NCBI RefSeq assembly: GCF_004349195.1
Contig: NZ_SMLG01000008.1
Location: forward strand, 62,001 to 126,000
Direction of reading: 5' to 3'
From: Flavobacterium rhamnosiphilum
Lineage (GTDB): Bacteria; Bacteroidota; Bacteroidia; Flavobacteriales; Flavobacteriaceae
Length of the DNA stretch: 64,000 nucleotides
Shown here: piece after piece, positions 55,537 through 63,510 of the stretch
Layout: the number at the start of each line of letters is the position of its first letter
How positions within the stretch are numbered: the first letter of the stretch is position 1
The notes under the pieces: model-generated
Seen by the model: only the letters and a program-made list of their open reading frames with translations
The model's database searches: none
What the model was told of the DNA's origin: nothing
Made by a program: the position numbers and the translations under genes

Positions 55537-56250
55537 ATGAAGGAAGAGTATTTCAAATGGCATTCACCCCACCTTAACAGGGATATTGAAATGTTAGTTT
55601 TTGGACACGCAGGATACCCTATTATTTTATTTCCTACTTCCATGGGCAGTTACCATGAAAATAAAGACATGGGATTGATTGATTCCGCAAGATGGTATAT
55701 TGAGCAGGGTTTAATCCAGATATTTTGTCCCGATAGTATTGACAAAGACAGTTTTTACAATAAAAATATTCATCCCATACATCGCATAGAAAATCACGTC
55801 AGATACGATAAAATGATTTGTCATGAAATCGTTGAAAAAGTGAAAAACAACACTTCTTCCGGAAAAGTTGTTGTGGCAGGTTGTAGTTTTGGCGGGTATC
55901 ATGCCGCTAATTTTGCCTTTCGTCATCCGGGATATGTCAGCCATATGTTCTCGATGAGCGGTGCTTTCAATATCAAAAGTTTTATGGATGGTTTTCACAA
56001 TGATGATGTGTTTTACAACAGTCCTGAAGATTATTTATACGGTCTAAATGATTATGAAATATGGAATATGGACATCGTTTTAGGAACTTCTAATTGGGAT
56101 ATTTGTTTCGATGCCAATCTAAAATTAAGCAAAGTTCTAAGCGACAGGAACATTCATCATTGGTTAGATATTCGTCAGGAACGCAAGCACGACTGGCCGG
56201 TCTGGAAAGAAATGTTTCCGCATTATTTATCAAGAATTAAATTTTTTTAA
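55537..56250 (+). CDS. Alpha/beta hydrolase (esterase D/tributyrin-esterase-like)
   Basis: The 237-residue protein has the nucleophile elbow GCSFGG (Ser117) after VVVAG, an oxyanion region LFPTSMGSYHENKDMG (31-46), and a C-terminal ERKHDWPVWKEMFPHYL where His is the probable catalytic base. The Asp is likely in the preceding strand but I cannot place it. The start at 55537 begins directly with the enzyme core. It is first of five co-directional genes with ligase-type enzymes, so it may release or trim an ester or amide product. Confidence 0.85.
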   Translation: MKEEYFKWHSPHLNRDIEMLVFGHAGYPIILFPTSMGSYHENKDMGLIDSARWYIEQGLIQIFCPDSIDKDSFYNKNIHPIHRIENHVRYDKMICHEIVEKVKNNTSSGKVVVAGCSFGGYHAANFAFRHPGYVSHMFSMSGAFNIKSFMDGFHNDDVFYNSPEDYLYGLNDYEIWNMDIVLGTSNWDICFDANLKLSKVLSDRNIHHWLDIRQERKHDWPVWKEMFPHYLSRIKFF

Positions 56251-56268
56251 AATTACAAACGTATCAAG

Positions 56269-57216
56269 ATGAAAAAAATTGGAATTTTATTTGGAATGGA
56301 AGACACCTTTCCGCAAGCATTTATTGATCGGGTTAACTCAAAAAACGAAAAGGGAATCATTGCGGAAGCGGTTGCTATTGATAAAGTAGTTCAAAATCAA
56401 GACGGAGAATATGCGGTAATTATTGACCGAATTTCCCAAGATGTCCCTTTTTACCGTGCTTATTTAAAAAATGCCGCTTTAACAGGAACCAATGTAATTA
56501 ATAATCCTTTTTGGTGGAGTGCTGATGATAAATTTTTCAATAATGCTTTGGCAGATACTCTTGGTGTTCCGCTTCCTAATACGGTAATTCTTCCTTCGGC
56601 CGAACATCCTACTGATACCACCGAAAAATCTTTCCGAAATTTAAAATATCCAATGGACTGGCAAGGAATCTTTGATTACATTGGCTTTCCGGCTTATATG
56701 AAACCGTATGCTGGTGGCGGTTGGAAAAACGTGTATCGATTAGAAAACAAAGAAGAGTTTTGGGAAAAACATCAGGAAACGGGACAATTAGTGATGATAT
56801 TACAAGAAGAAATTGTTTTTACGGAGTATTTTAGGGTCTATTGTTTGGGTTGTAAAGCAGTGCGAATTATGCAATATGAACCAAGAAATCCGCATCATTT
56901 GCGGTATGTAATTGATGGGCCTCCAGTTGATAAAAAGTTATTAGCCACAGTAAAAGACTATACTTTACGTCTTTGTGAAGGTTTAGGATATGACTTTAAT
57001 ACGGTCGAATTTGCCGTTCGGGGCGGAATTCCGTACGCAATTGATTTTGGAAATCCAGCGCCTGATGCCGAGTTGACTTCTGTGGGTGCTGAGAACTTTG
57101 AATGGGTGGTGGAAGAAGCCGCAAAAATGGCTATCGCTGCCGCAAAAAAACAAAAACCAGGGAAAATAAATTTGACTTGGGGAACTTTTATAAAAGATGC
57201 CGCCGGAGGAAAGTAA
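56269..57216 (+). CDS. ATP-grasp family ligase-like protein, first of cluster
   Basis: The 315-residue protein starts MKKIGILFGMEDTFPQAFID and has ATP-grasp features: KPYAGGGWKNVYRL (about 144-157, phosphate-binding), MILQEEIVFTEYFRVYCLG (about 174-192) and a C-terminal VEFAVRGGIPYAIDFGNPAPD (about 244-264) with Mg-binding acids. Relatives ligate a carboxylate to an amine with ATP. It is 18 bp after the esterase. Repeats separate it from the next ligase gene. Substrate unknown. Confidence 0.82.
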   Translation: MKKIGILFGMEDTFPQAFIDRVNSKNEKGIIAEAVAIDKVVQNQDGEYAVIIDRISQDVPFYRAYLKNAALTGTNVINNPFWWSADDKFFNNALADTLGVPLPNTVILPSAEHPTDTTEKSFRNLKYPMDWQGIFDYIGFPAYMKPYAGGGWKNVYRLENKEEFWEKHQETGQLVMILQEEIVFTEYFRVYCLGCKAVRIMQYEPRNPHHLRYVIDGPPVDKKLLATVKDYTLRLCEGLGYDFNTVEFAVRGGIPYAIDFGNPAPDAELTSVGAENFEWVVEEAAKMAIAAAKKQKPGKINLTWGTFIKDAAGGK

Positions 57217-57227
57217 TCAGTATTCAG

Positions 57228-57304
57228 TTTGTCATTCCGAGGAACGAGGAATCTCAACCATAAGGAACAGCAAACAGAGATTCCTCGTTCCTCGGAATGA
57301 CAAA
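57228..57304. repeat. Perfect 28-bp hairpin repeat (TTTGTCATTCCGAGGAACGA arms)
   Basis: Arms at 57228-57255 and 57277-57304 are exact inverted copies, separated by 21 bp. The arms share CGAGGAACGA with the hairpin at 18081-18177 but the flanks differ, so the two belong to one family with separate variants. It lies 12 bp after the stop codon of the ATP-grasp gene. Confidence 0.9.
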
Positions 57305-57356
57305 GGGGAAGAAAAATGTAATTTTAAATAAAAGTTTTGTTGATTACGAAATCCCC

Positions 57357-57460
57357 TAGCCCCGATTAAAGTGAAAATCCTTTTTTGTCCTGAAAAAGTT
57401 CAGGACAAAAAAGATTGCAACGGAAAGCGGGTCCCGATAGCTATCGGGATAGCTCCTAAA
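57357..57460. repeat. Interspersed repeat, copy 3 (AGCCCCGAT...AGCTCCTAAA)
   Basis: This longest copy begins AGCCCCGATTAAAGTGAAAA, has a strong inner hairpin (CTTTTTTGTCCTGAA with TTCAGGACAAAAAAG), then TTGCAACGGAAAGCGGG, an 18-bp perfect palindrome TCCCGATAGCTATCGGGA (57432-57449) and ends AGCTCCTAAAA, just before the ATG at 57472. Confidence 0.85.
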
Positions 57461-57471
57461 AAAATAAATTA

Positions 57472-58578
57472 ATGAAAAAATTACCCGTTTTTACACTTGG
57501 TGTTGAAGAAGAATATCAAATTATAGATCCTGAAACAAGAGATTTGCGGTCGCATTTGTCAAAAATTGTGGATGGTGCCAAAATAATTTTAAATGAGCAG
57601 GTTAAAGCCGAAATGCATCAATCGGTGGTGGAAGTGGGTACTAATATCTGCAGTAATGTCAATGATGCCAAAAATGAGATTCGATTTTTACGGTCTAAAA
57701 TTGTTGAATTAGCGGATAAACAAGATCTTATTGTTGGTGGAGCCGGGACGCATCCATTTTCAAAATGGCAGGATCAGCCCATAACTGACGACCCTCGATA
57801 CCACGATATTGTCAATGAATTGCAGGATGCGGCACGTTCCAATTTGATTTTTGGAATGCATTGTCATGTGGGTATTGAAAACCGTGAAATTGGCTTGCAA
57901 TTGATGAATCAAGCCACGTATTTCCTACCTCACATATTTGCACTTTCAACAAATTCTCCTTTTTGGGAAGGCAGAAAAACAGGTTATAAGTCCTTTAGAA
58001 CTAAAGTTTTTGACAAGTTTCCTAGAACGGGTTTGCCGGAATATTTTGATTCGGTAAGTTCCTATGAGAATTATTTAGATACTTTGGTAAAAACAAATTG
58101 TATTGATAATCCTAAGAAAATCTGGTGGGATCTACGCTTGCATCCGTTTTATAATACGATTGAATTCAGGATTTGTGATATGTGTTTAACGGTAGATGAA
58201 ACCATTTGTATTGTAGCAATTATTCAGGCAATTGTGGCTAAACTTTACAAGCTTAACATGAATAATACGAGTTTTAATATCTATCGATTGGCATTGGTAA
58301 AGGAAAATAAATTTCGTGCGGCTCGTTATGGAATTGATAATAATATGATTGATTTTGGATTGCAAAAAGAAGTGGAAACCAAAATGCTTATCTTGGAATT
58401 GTTAGACTTTGTCGATGATGTTGTTGATGAATTGGGAAGCCGCGAGGATATTAATTATGTTCATGAAATTTTGAAAAACGGAACCGGAGCAGACAAACAA
58501 CTAACTGTTTTTGAAGAAACAGGGGATCTTTCCAAAGTGGTAGACTTTATAACTGGCGAATTTACCAAGGGATTATAA
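57472..58578 (+). CDS. Carboxylate-amine ligase, GCS2/YbdK type
   Basis: The 368-residue protein begins FTLGVEEEYQIIDPETRDL (about 7-25), the three glutamates being the metal/substrate motif of the GCS2 glutamate-cysteine-ligase family, and has MHQSVVEVGT and GMHCHVGIE (metal/substrate residues) and LRLHPFYNTIEFRICD (near the C-terminal half). YbdK-like enzymes join an amino acid or other amine to a carboxylate with ATP. It starts 12 bp after the interspersed repeat and is 41 bp before the amidotransferase. It is likely to make the amide bond of the cluster product. Confidence 0.88.
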   Translation: MKKLPVFTLGVEEEYQIIDPETRDLRSHLSKIVDGAKIILNEQVKAEMHQSVVEVGTNICSNVNDAKNEIRFLRSKIVELADKQDLIVGGAGTHPFSKWQDQPITDDPRYHDIVNELQDAARSNLIFGMHCHVGIENREIGLQLMNQATYFLPHIFALSTNSPFWEGRKTGYKSFRTKVFDKFPRTGLPEYFDSVSSYENYLDTLVKTNCIDNPKKIWWDLRLHPFYNTIEFRICDMCLTVDETICIVAIIQAIVAKLYKLNMNNTSFNIYRLALVKENKFRAARYGIDNNMIDFGLQKEVETKMLILELLDFVDDVVDELGSREDINYVHEILKNGTGADKQLTVFEETGDLSKVVDFITGEFTKGL

Positions 58579-58619
58579 AATATAAATTAACTTTACGCAT
58601 TATCTTTTTTTAAATAATT

Positions 58620-59450
58620 ATGTCGAATAAAATTATAAAAATAGCGCTTTTAGATATGTACAAAGGGGAACCTAATCAAGGGATGCGCTGTATAATTGAT
58701 GTTGTAAACAGGTTTAGTCCAGTAGTTAGTTTTGAAATATTCGATGTTCGGGTAAAATGTGAATTGCCGGATATCAAAGAGTTTGATATTTACATTTCAA
58801 CCGGAGGTCCAGGAAATCCATTAATTGGTGATGGAAATTGGGATGTGAAATATTATGCGTTTATTGATTCATTGCATAAATGGAATACTGAAAATGCAAT
58901 TAAAAAGCATGTGTTGTTCATTTGTCATTCTTTTCAAATGGCTTGCTTGCATTTTGGGTTGGCCACGGTGACCCGAAGAAATGATACTTCTTTTGGTGTA
59001 ATGACAATTCATAAAACCAAAGAAGGGCTTACAGATCCTTTATTTGAAGGGTTAGCAGATCCTTTTTATGGGATTGATTCCAGGGATTATCAAGTGGTAC
59101 AGCCTAAGCTTAGTATTTTTTCTAAAAAAGGGGCTAAAATTATTTCGTTAGAAAAAATAAGGGATAATGTACAATACGAGCGTGCAATTATGGCGGTTCG
59201 TTTTACCGATTATTTTGTAGGGACACAATTTCACCCGGAAGCCGATCCGGTAAGCTTTATCTCGCATTTGAGAAACAAACAGGCGAAAGAAAAAATCAGG
59301 AATATGAAAGGGAAAAGAAAGTTTCGAAACATGCTGGAAGATTTATTGGATGATGATAAAATATACAGAACCAATGAAACTTTGATTCCTAATTTCCTTC
59401 GAATAGCGATTAATGACTTGATGAAAACCAAGAGAATGCTTTCTAATTAA
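58620..59450 (+). CDS. Class I glutamine amidotransferase-like protein
   Basis: The 276-residue protein has the complete GATase1 triad: Cys102 in FICHSFQMA, His205 and Glu207 in TQFHPEADP, and the oxyanion loop TGGPGNP (61-67). It would release ammonia from glutamine or cleave gamma-glutamyl bonds. A C-terminal extension of about 65 basic residues (KEKIRNMKGKRKFRNMLEDL) is not part of the core domain and may contact a partner. It lies between the GCS2-like ligase (41 bp) and the ATP-grasp-like gene (15 bp). Confidence 0.85.
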   Translation: MSNKIIKIALLDMYKGEPNQGMRCIIDVVNRFSPVVSFEIFDVRVKCELPDIKEFDIYISTGGPGNPLIGDGNWDVKYYAFIDSLHKWNTENAIKKHVLFICHSFQMACLHFGLATVTRRNDTSFGVMTIHKTKEGLTDPLFEGLADPFYGIDSRDYQVVQPKLSIFSKKGAKIISLEKIRDNVQYERAIMAVRFTDYFVGTQFHPEADPVSFISHLRNKQAKEKIRNMKGKRKFRNMLEDLLDDDKIYRTNETLIPNFLRIAINDLMKTKRMLSN

Positions 59451-59465
59451 TACATTTATTTTAAG

Positions 59466-60656
59466 ATGATTTCAAAATATCGGGAGTTATTTAATACTCA
59501 ATTTACAGAAAAAAAATATCAGGAATTTAAAGATGATATTGCTTCCGATTTTAATTACATGCCTACTTTTCGATTAGGTGAAACCCCTTTTTTTATTTCA
59601 AATGAGTTAAAAGCACAATTGATTGAAGGCTGTAATCAAGTTATAGCTTTTGTTCAAAAAGAAGACTTTAAAATACTTACAAATAAATCATTAGAATTAA
59701 ACCATAAAGTTCCAAATGAGGATGAACACACTACTTTTTTAGCAATTGATTTTGGAATTTGTGAAGAAGACGGAGCTGTTATTCCTAAACTAATTGAAGT
59801 ACAGGGATTTCCTTCTTTGTACAATTATCAGATTAATTTGTATGAGAAATTCAAGAATAACTACCCTTTTCTTAGCGAATTAACGCCGTTTATCAACAAC
59901 ATTGAACCACAAGAATATTTCGATATTTTGGAAGAAGCGATTTGCAATAAGCATCCGAAAGAAAATGTTATTTTGCTTGAAATAGAACCCGAAAAACAAA
60001 ATACCAAGATTGATTTTTATTATTGCAGAAGAGATATCGGTATACCGATAGTTTGCGTTACTGAACTCCTAAAGAAAGACAAACAACTGTTCTATTTGAA
60101 CGAAAAAGGCGATGAAATTCGGGTAAAAAGAATCTATAATCGGGTTATTTTTGATGAATTGGATTTGCGAACCGATTTAAAGTTGAATTTCCATTTTTCA
60201 GATGAACTTGATGTAGAATGGGCTGGACATCCCAATTGGTTTTTTCGAATCAGTAAATTTATTTTACCTTTTCTAAAAGGAAAGTATTTCATCGAAACTA
60301 CTTTGTTGAGTGACTTAAAAGAAATCCCTCAGGATTTAGAAAATTACGTTTTAAAACCTCTATTTTCTTTCTCAGGAACAGGCGTTATTTTTCATGTAAC
60401 AAAAGAAGATATCGAAGCTGTAGTTGATAAAGAGCTTTATATTCTTCAAAAAAAGGTAAACTACATTCCTATTGTACAATCTCCGGAGGGAAAAGTAAAA
60501 GCCGAAGTGCGTGTGCTTTGTGTTTGGAAAAAAGAGGATGCAGCTCCTACTCTACTGTGCAACTTGGTCCGATTGAGTCGTGGCGAAATGATTGGCGTTA
60601 AATTCAATAAAGATAAAGATTGGGTTGGCGGAACACTTGGATTATTTGAAAGGTAA
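59466..60656 (+). CDS. ATP-grasp-like protein, second of cluster
   Basis: The 396-residue protein has an N-terminal domain with LAIDFGICEEDGAVIPKLIEVQGFPS (compressed over 97-122; E118 and Q120 appear to be metal or substrate residues) and an ATP-grasp-like C-terminal part with LKPLFSFSGTGVIFHV (about 299-314), ILQKKVNYIP and AEVRVLCVW. It resembles circularly arranged ATP-grasp proteins related to glutathionylspermidine synthase. It is the last gene of the cluster. Substrate unknown. Confidence 0.7.
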   Translation: MISKYRELFNTQFTEKKYQEFKDDIASDFNYMPTFRLGETPFFISNELKAQLIEGCNQVIAFVQKEDFKILTNKSLELNHKVPNEDEHTTFLAIDFGICEEDGAVIPKLIEVQGFPSLYNYQINLYEKFKNNYPFLSELTPFINNIEPQEYFDILEEAICNKHPKENVILLEIEPEKQNTKIDFYYCRRDIGIPIVCVTELLKKDKQLFYLNEKGDEIRVKRIYNRVIFDELDLRTDLKLNFHFSDELDVEWAGHPNWFFRISKFILPFLKGKYFIETTLLSDLKEIPQDLENYVLKPLFSFSGTGVIFHVTKEDIEAVVDKELYILQKKVNYIPIVQSPEGKVKAEVRVLCVWKKEDAAPTLLCNLVRLSRGEMIGVKFNKDKDWVGGTLGLFER

Positions 60657-61179
60657 ATCCTTTTATTAAATCAAGTTTAAAACTTTCTAATGTGTACTTT
60701 TTTCAAAACTATTTTTTATTTGATTTCTAATTTGGAGTATAATTATTTAGCTTTTTATTCTATTTTTTTGAACTTTTATTCTATTGTAAACAAACACTAC
60801 TTATTATTGTTGCAATACCATATTTAGGTACATTAATTAAAATTCATTTTTAAGTTTAATTTTTGGCGATAATGTCATTTTAACGCATTGAAATACGAAA
60901 AAGTGAAAATCGAACACTTTTTTATAGCGTAATACGTGTTAAAAAAATATTAAAATCAATTATAAAAATAGTACTCACCTGAACTCTTATTTTTAAAATT
61001 TAAGTTTTTTCTTGTTTTAGCTGATTATGGATAGTGTTTAATGAATTTTTAAAACCTACACTCTTAATAATTTACAAATTATTTAATTCTATAATAATTT
61101 AACATTTAAAAAAATAATCTGTCTTTTTTTTATTTATTATTGTAAGGATGTAATTCAAAACTACTAAATATTTTAGCAA
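60657..61179. other. AT-rich intergenic region without a gene
   Basis: No coding frame or RNA gene is supported. A short hairpin AAAAAGTG (60898-60905) with CACTTTTTT (60915-60923) could be a terminator, but it lies 240 bp past the last gene. The region is almost entirely A and T. Confidence 0.4.
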
Positions 61180-61740
61180 ATGAATAGAAGAGAAGCACTT
61201 AAGAGCGTTGCGTATTTGATGGGAAGCGCAATTTCAGCAACTACAATGGGCGTTTTATTTGAAAATTTTACTTTGCCAGAAAAGGAGAAAAATAAAGTGC
61301 CTTTTTCGGCTACTGATGAAGAAGTTTTAGCTGAATTTGCCGATATCATTATACCGACAACAGCATCTTCGCCAGGAGCAAAAGCTGCAGGACTCGGTGC
61401 TTTTATTCCTATGATAATTAGAGATTGTTATCCGGCAAAAATGCAGCAGATTTTTGCATCCGGAATGAAAGACATGCAAGCAAAATGTTTGAAAGACTTC
61501 AATAAAGATTTCATGACTATGACAATAGATGAGCGTCAGAAATTAATGGGAGAATTAAAAGACGAAGCAATTGCTACAGAAAAAGCACCTTCTTTCTTTT
61601 TGATTGCCAGAGATTTAACCATTCTTGGATATTTTTCATCAGAAATAGGTTGTACACAAGCTCGTGAATACCTACCCGTTCCCGGTAAATATGATGGAAA
61701 CGTAGAGTATACCCCAGGTCAAAAAGCTTGGGCAACATAA
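61180..61740 (+). CDS. Gluconate 2-dehydrogenase subunit 3-like protein with Tat signal
   Basis: The 186-residue protein begins MNRREALKSVAYLMGSAISA, a twin-arginine signal (Arg-Arg at 3-4) followed by a hydrophobic stretch. The mature part has EVLAEFADIIIPTTASSPGAKAAGLGAFI, the start of the gluconate 2-dehydrogenase subunit 3 family. In that family the small subunit carries the export signal and the GMC flavoprotein is exported with it. The GMC gene follows 54 bp later and lacks its own signal. Confidence 0.85.
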   Translation: MNRREALKSVAYLMGSAISATTMGVLFENFTLPEKEKNKVPFSATDEEVLAEFADIIIPTTASSPGAKAAGLGAFIPMIIRDCYPAKMQQIFASGMKDMQAKCLKDFNKDFMTMTIDERQKLMGELKDEAIATEKAPSFFLIARDLTILGYFSSEIGCTQAREYLPVPGKYDGNVEYTPGQKAWAT

Positions 61741-61794
61741 TGGTATTAACCCTTTTGACTTTAAAAATATCTTTAAAATATAAAAATACTACAC

Positions 61795-63498
61795 GTGAAT
61801 ATAAATACCAATTTAAAAGAACAAAATACATATGATGCTATTGTGATAGGATCAGGAATTAGTGGTAGTTGGGCAGCAAAAGAGCTTACTGAAAAAGGTT
61901 TGAAAGTTTTGATGTTAGAGCGAGGTATGAACATTGAGCATATTAAAGATTATGAATCTGCCATGAAAGCCCCATGGGAATTGGAGCATGCAGGTAAACT
62001 TACCGTAGAACAAAAAAGAACGCATCCAGTACAAACACGTGATTATCCATACAATGAAGCTACCGAAAAATGGTGGGTTAATGATTTGGAATGCCCGTAT
62101 ACAGAAGACAAGCGATTTGACTGGTACAGAGGATTTCATGTTGGAGGAAAATCTTTAATGTGGGGTCGTCAAAGTTACCGTTTTAGTGACCATAATTTTG
62201 AAGATAATGCTAAAGATGGGTTTGGAAATGACTGGCCTATTCGTTATAAAGATCTTACGAAATGGTATGATTATGTAGAGAAATTTGCCGGAATTAGCGG
62301 ACAAGTCGAAAACTGGCCACTTTTACCGGATGGGAAATTTCTTCCTCCAATGGATTTAAATTGTGTAGAAAAATCAGTTAAAGAAAGATTAGAAAAACAT
62401 TATAATAGAACCCGTATCCTTACTATTGGTCGTACGGCAAACTTAACCGTACCTCACAAAGGTCGTGGTAGCTGTCAATATAGAAATTTATGCAGTCGTG
62501 GTTGTCCGTTTGGAGCCTATTTCAGCACGCAATCTTCTACATTACCTGCTGCTATGGCGACTAATAGATTAACGGTAAGACCCTACTCTATTGTGAATCA
62601 TATCATTTATGATAAAGACACTAAAAAGGCAAAAGGGGTAATGGTAATTGATGCTGAAACCAATGAAACAATGGAGTTTTATGCCAAAATTGTTTTTGTA
62701 AATGGTTCCACTTTAGGATCAACTTTTATTTTATTGAATTCAACTTCTGAAGCGCATCCGGAAGGAATGGGTAACGCTAGTGGGCAATTGGGTCATAATT
62801 TGATGGATCATCATTTCCGTTGTGGTGCTGAAGGAACTGCTGAAGGTTTTGAAGATAAATATACATACGGAAGAAGAGCCAATGGTATTTATATTCCAAG
62901 ATACCAAAATGTAGGTAATGATAAACGAGATTACTTAAGAGGTTTTGGTTACCAAGGAGGTGCCAGTAGAGGATTATGGCATAAAGAAGTTGCCGAATTG
63001 GCTTTTGGTGGTGATTTCAAAGATACAATGTCACTTCCGGCAAATTCCTGGAGCATGGGATTGGGTGGCTTTGGAGAAATGTTGCCTTATTATGAAAATA
63101 AGGTTTACATCGATCATACCAAAAAAGATAAATGGGGACAACCTGTTTTAGCTATTGATTGCGAATACAAAGAGAATGAGGCAAAAATGCGGGAAGATAT
63201 GATGAATGACGCAGCCGAAATGCTCGAAGCATCTGGAATCAAAAATGTAAAAACGTATGATAACGATTGTTATCCTGGTATGGCTATTCACGAAATGGGA
63301 ACAGCCAGAATGGGTAACGACCCTAAAACTTCCGTTTTAAACAAATGGAATCAAATGCATGAAGTAAATAATGTATTTGTCACTGACGGTTCCTGTATGC
63401 CTTCGATTGCCTGCCAAAATCCATCATTGACATTTATGGCATTAACAGCACGTGCCTGTGATTATGCTGTCAAAGAATTGAAAAAAGGCAATATTTAG
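61795..63498 (+). CDS. GMC oxidoreductase (gluconate/sugar dehydrogenase-like flavoprotein)
   Basis: The 567-residue protein has the FAD motif AIVIGSGISGSWAAKELTEKG (about 15-35, GxGxxG), the GMC signature HVGGKSLMWGRQS and the Cys-rich segment RGSCQYRNLCSRGCPFGAYF (223-242), and a C-terminal GSCMPSIACQNPSLTFMALTARA. The Cys segment resembles those of membrane-linked sugar dehydrogenases. The start is the GTG at 61795, because no ATG precedes the FAD motif. It has no signal peptide, so it is probably carried by the Tat small subunit. Substrate likely a sugar or sugar acid. Confidence 0.9.
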   Translation: MNINTNLKEQNTYDAIVIGSGISGSWAAKELTEKGLKVLMLERGMNIEHIKDYESAMKAPWELEHAGKLTVEQKRTHPVQTRDYPYNEATEKWWVNDLECPYTEDKRFDWYRGFHVGGKSLMWGRQSYRFSDHNFEDNAKDGFGNDWPIRYKDLTKWYDYVEKFAGISGQVENWPLLPDGKFLPPMDLNCVEKSVKERLEKHYNRTRILTIGRTANLTVPHKGRGSCQYRNLCSRGCPFGAYFSTQSSTLPAAMATNRLTVRPYSIVNHIIYDKDTKKAKGVMVIDAETNETMEFYAKIVFVNGSTLGSTFILLNSTSEAHPEGMGNASGQLGHNLMDHHFRCGAEGTAEGFEDKYTYGRRANGIYIPRYQNVGNDKRDYLRGFGYQGGASRGLWHKEVAELAFGGDFKDTMSLPANSWSMGLGGFGEMLPYYENKVYIDHTKKDKWGQPVLAIDCEYKENEAKMREDMMNDAAEMLEASGIKNVKTYDNDCYPGMAIHEMGTARMGNDPKTSVLNKWNQMHEVNNVFVTDGSCMPSIACQNPSLTFMALTARACDYAVKELKKGNI

Positions 63499-63510
63499 CA
63501 CCTGAAAAGC

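Noticed and set aside
60898-60923. Hairpin AAAAAGTG/CACTTTTT as terminator of the ligase cluster
   Set aside because: Only 8 bp, made largely of A-T pairs, and 240 bp beyond the last gene; kept only as a remark in the gap entry.
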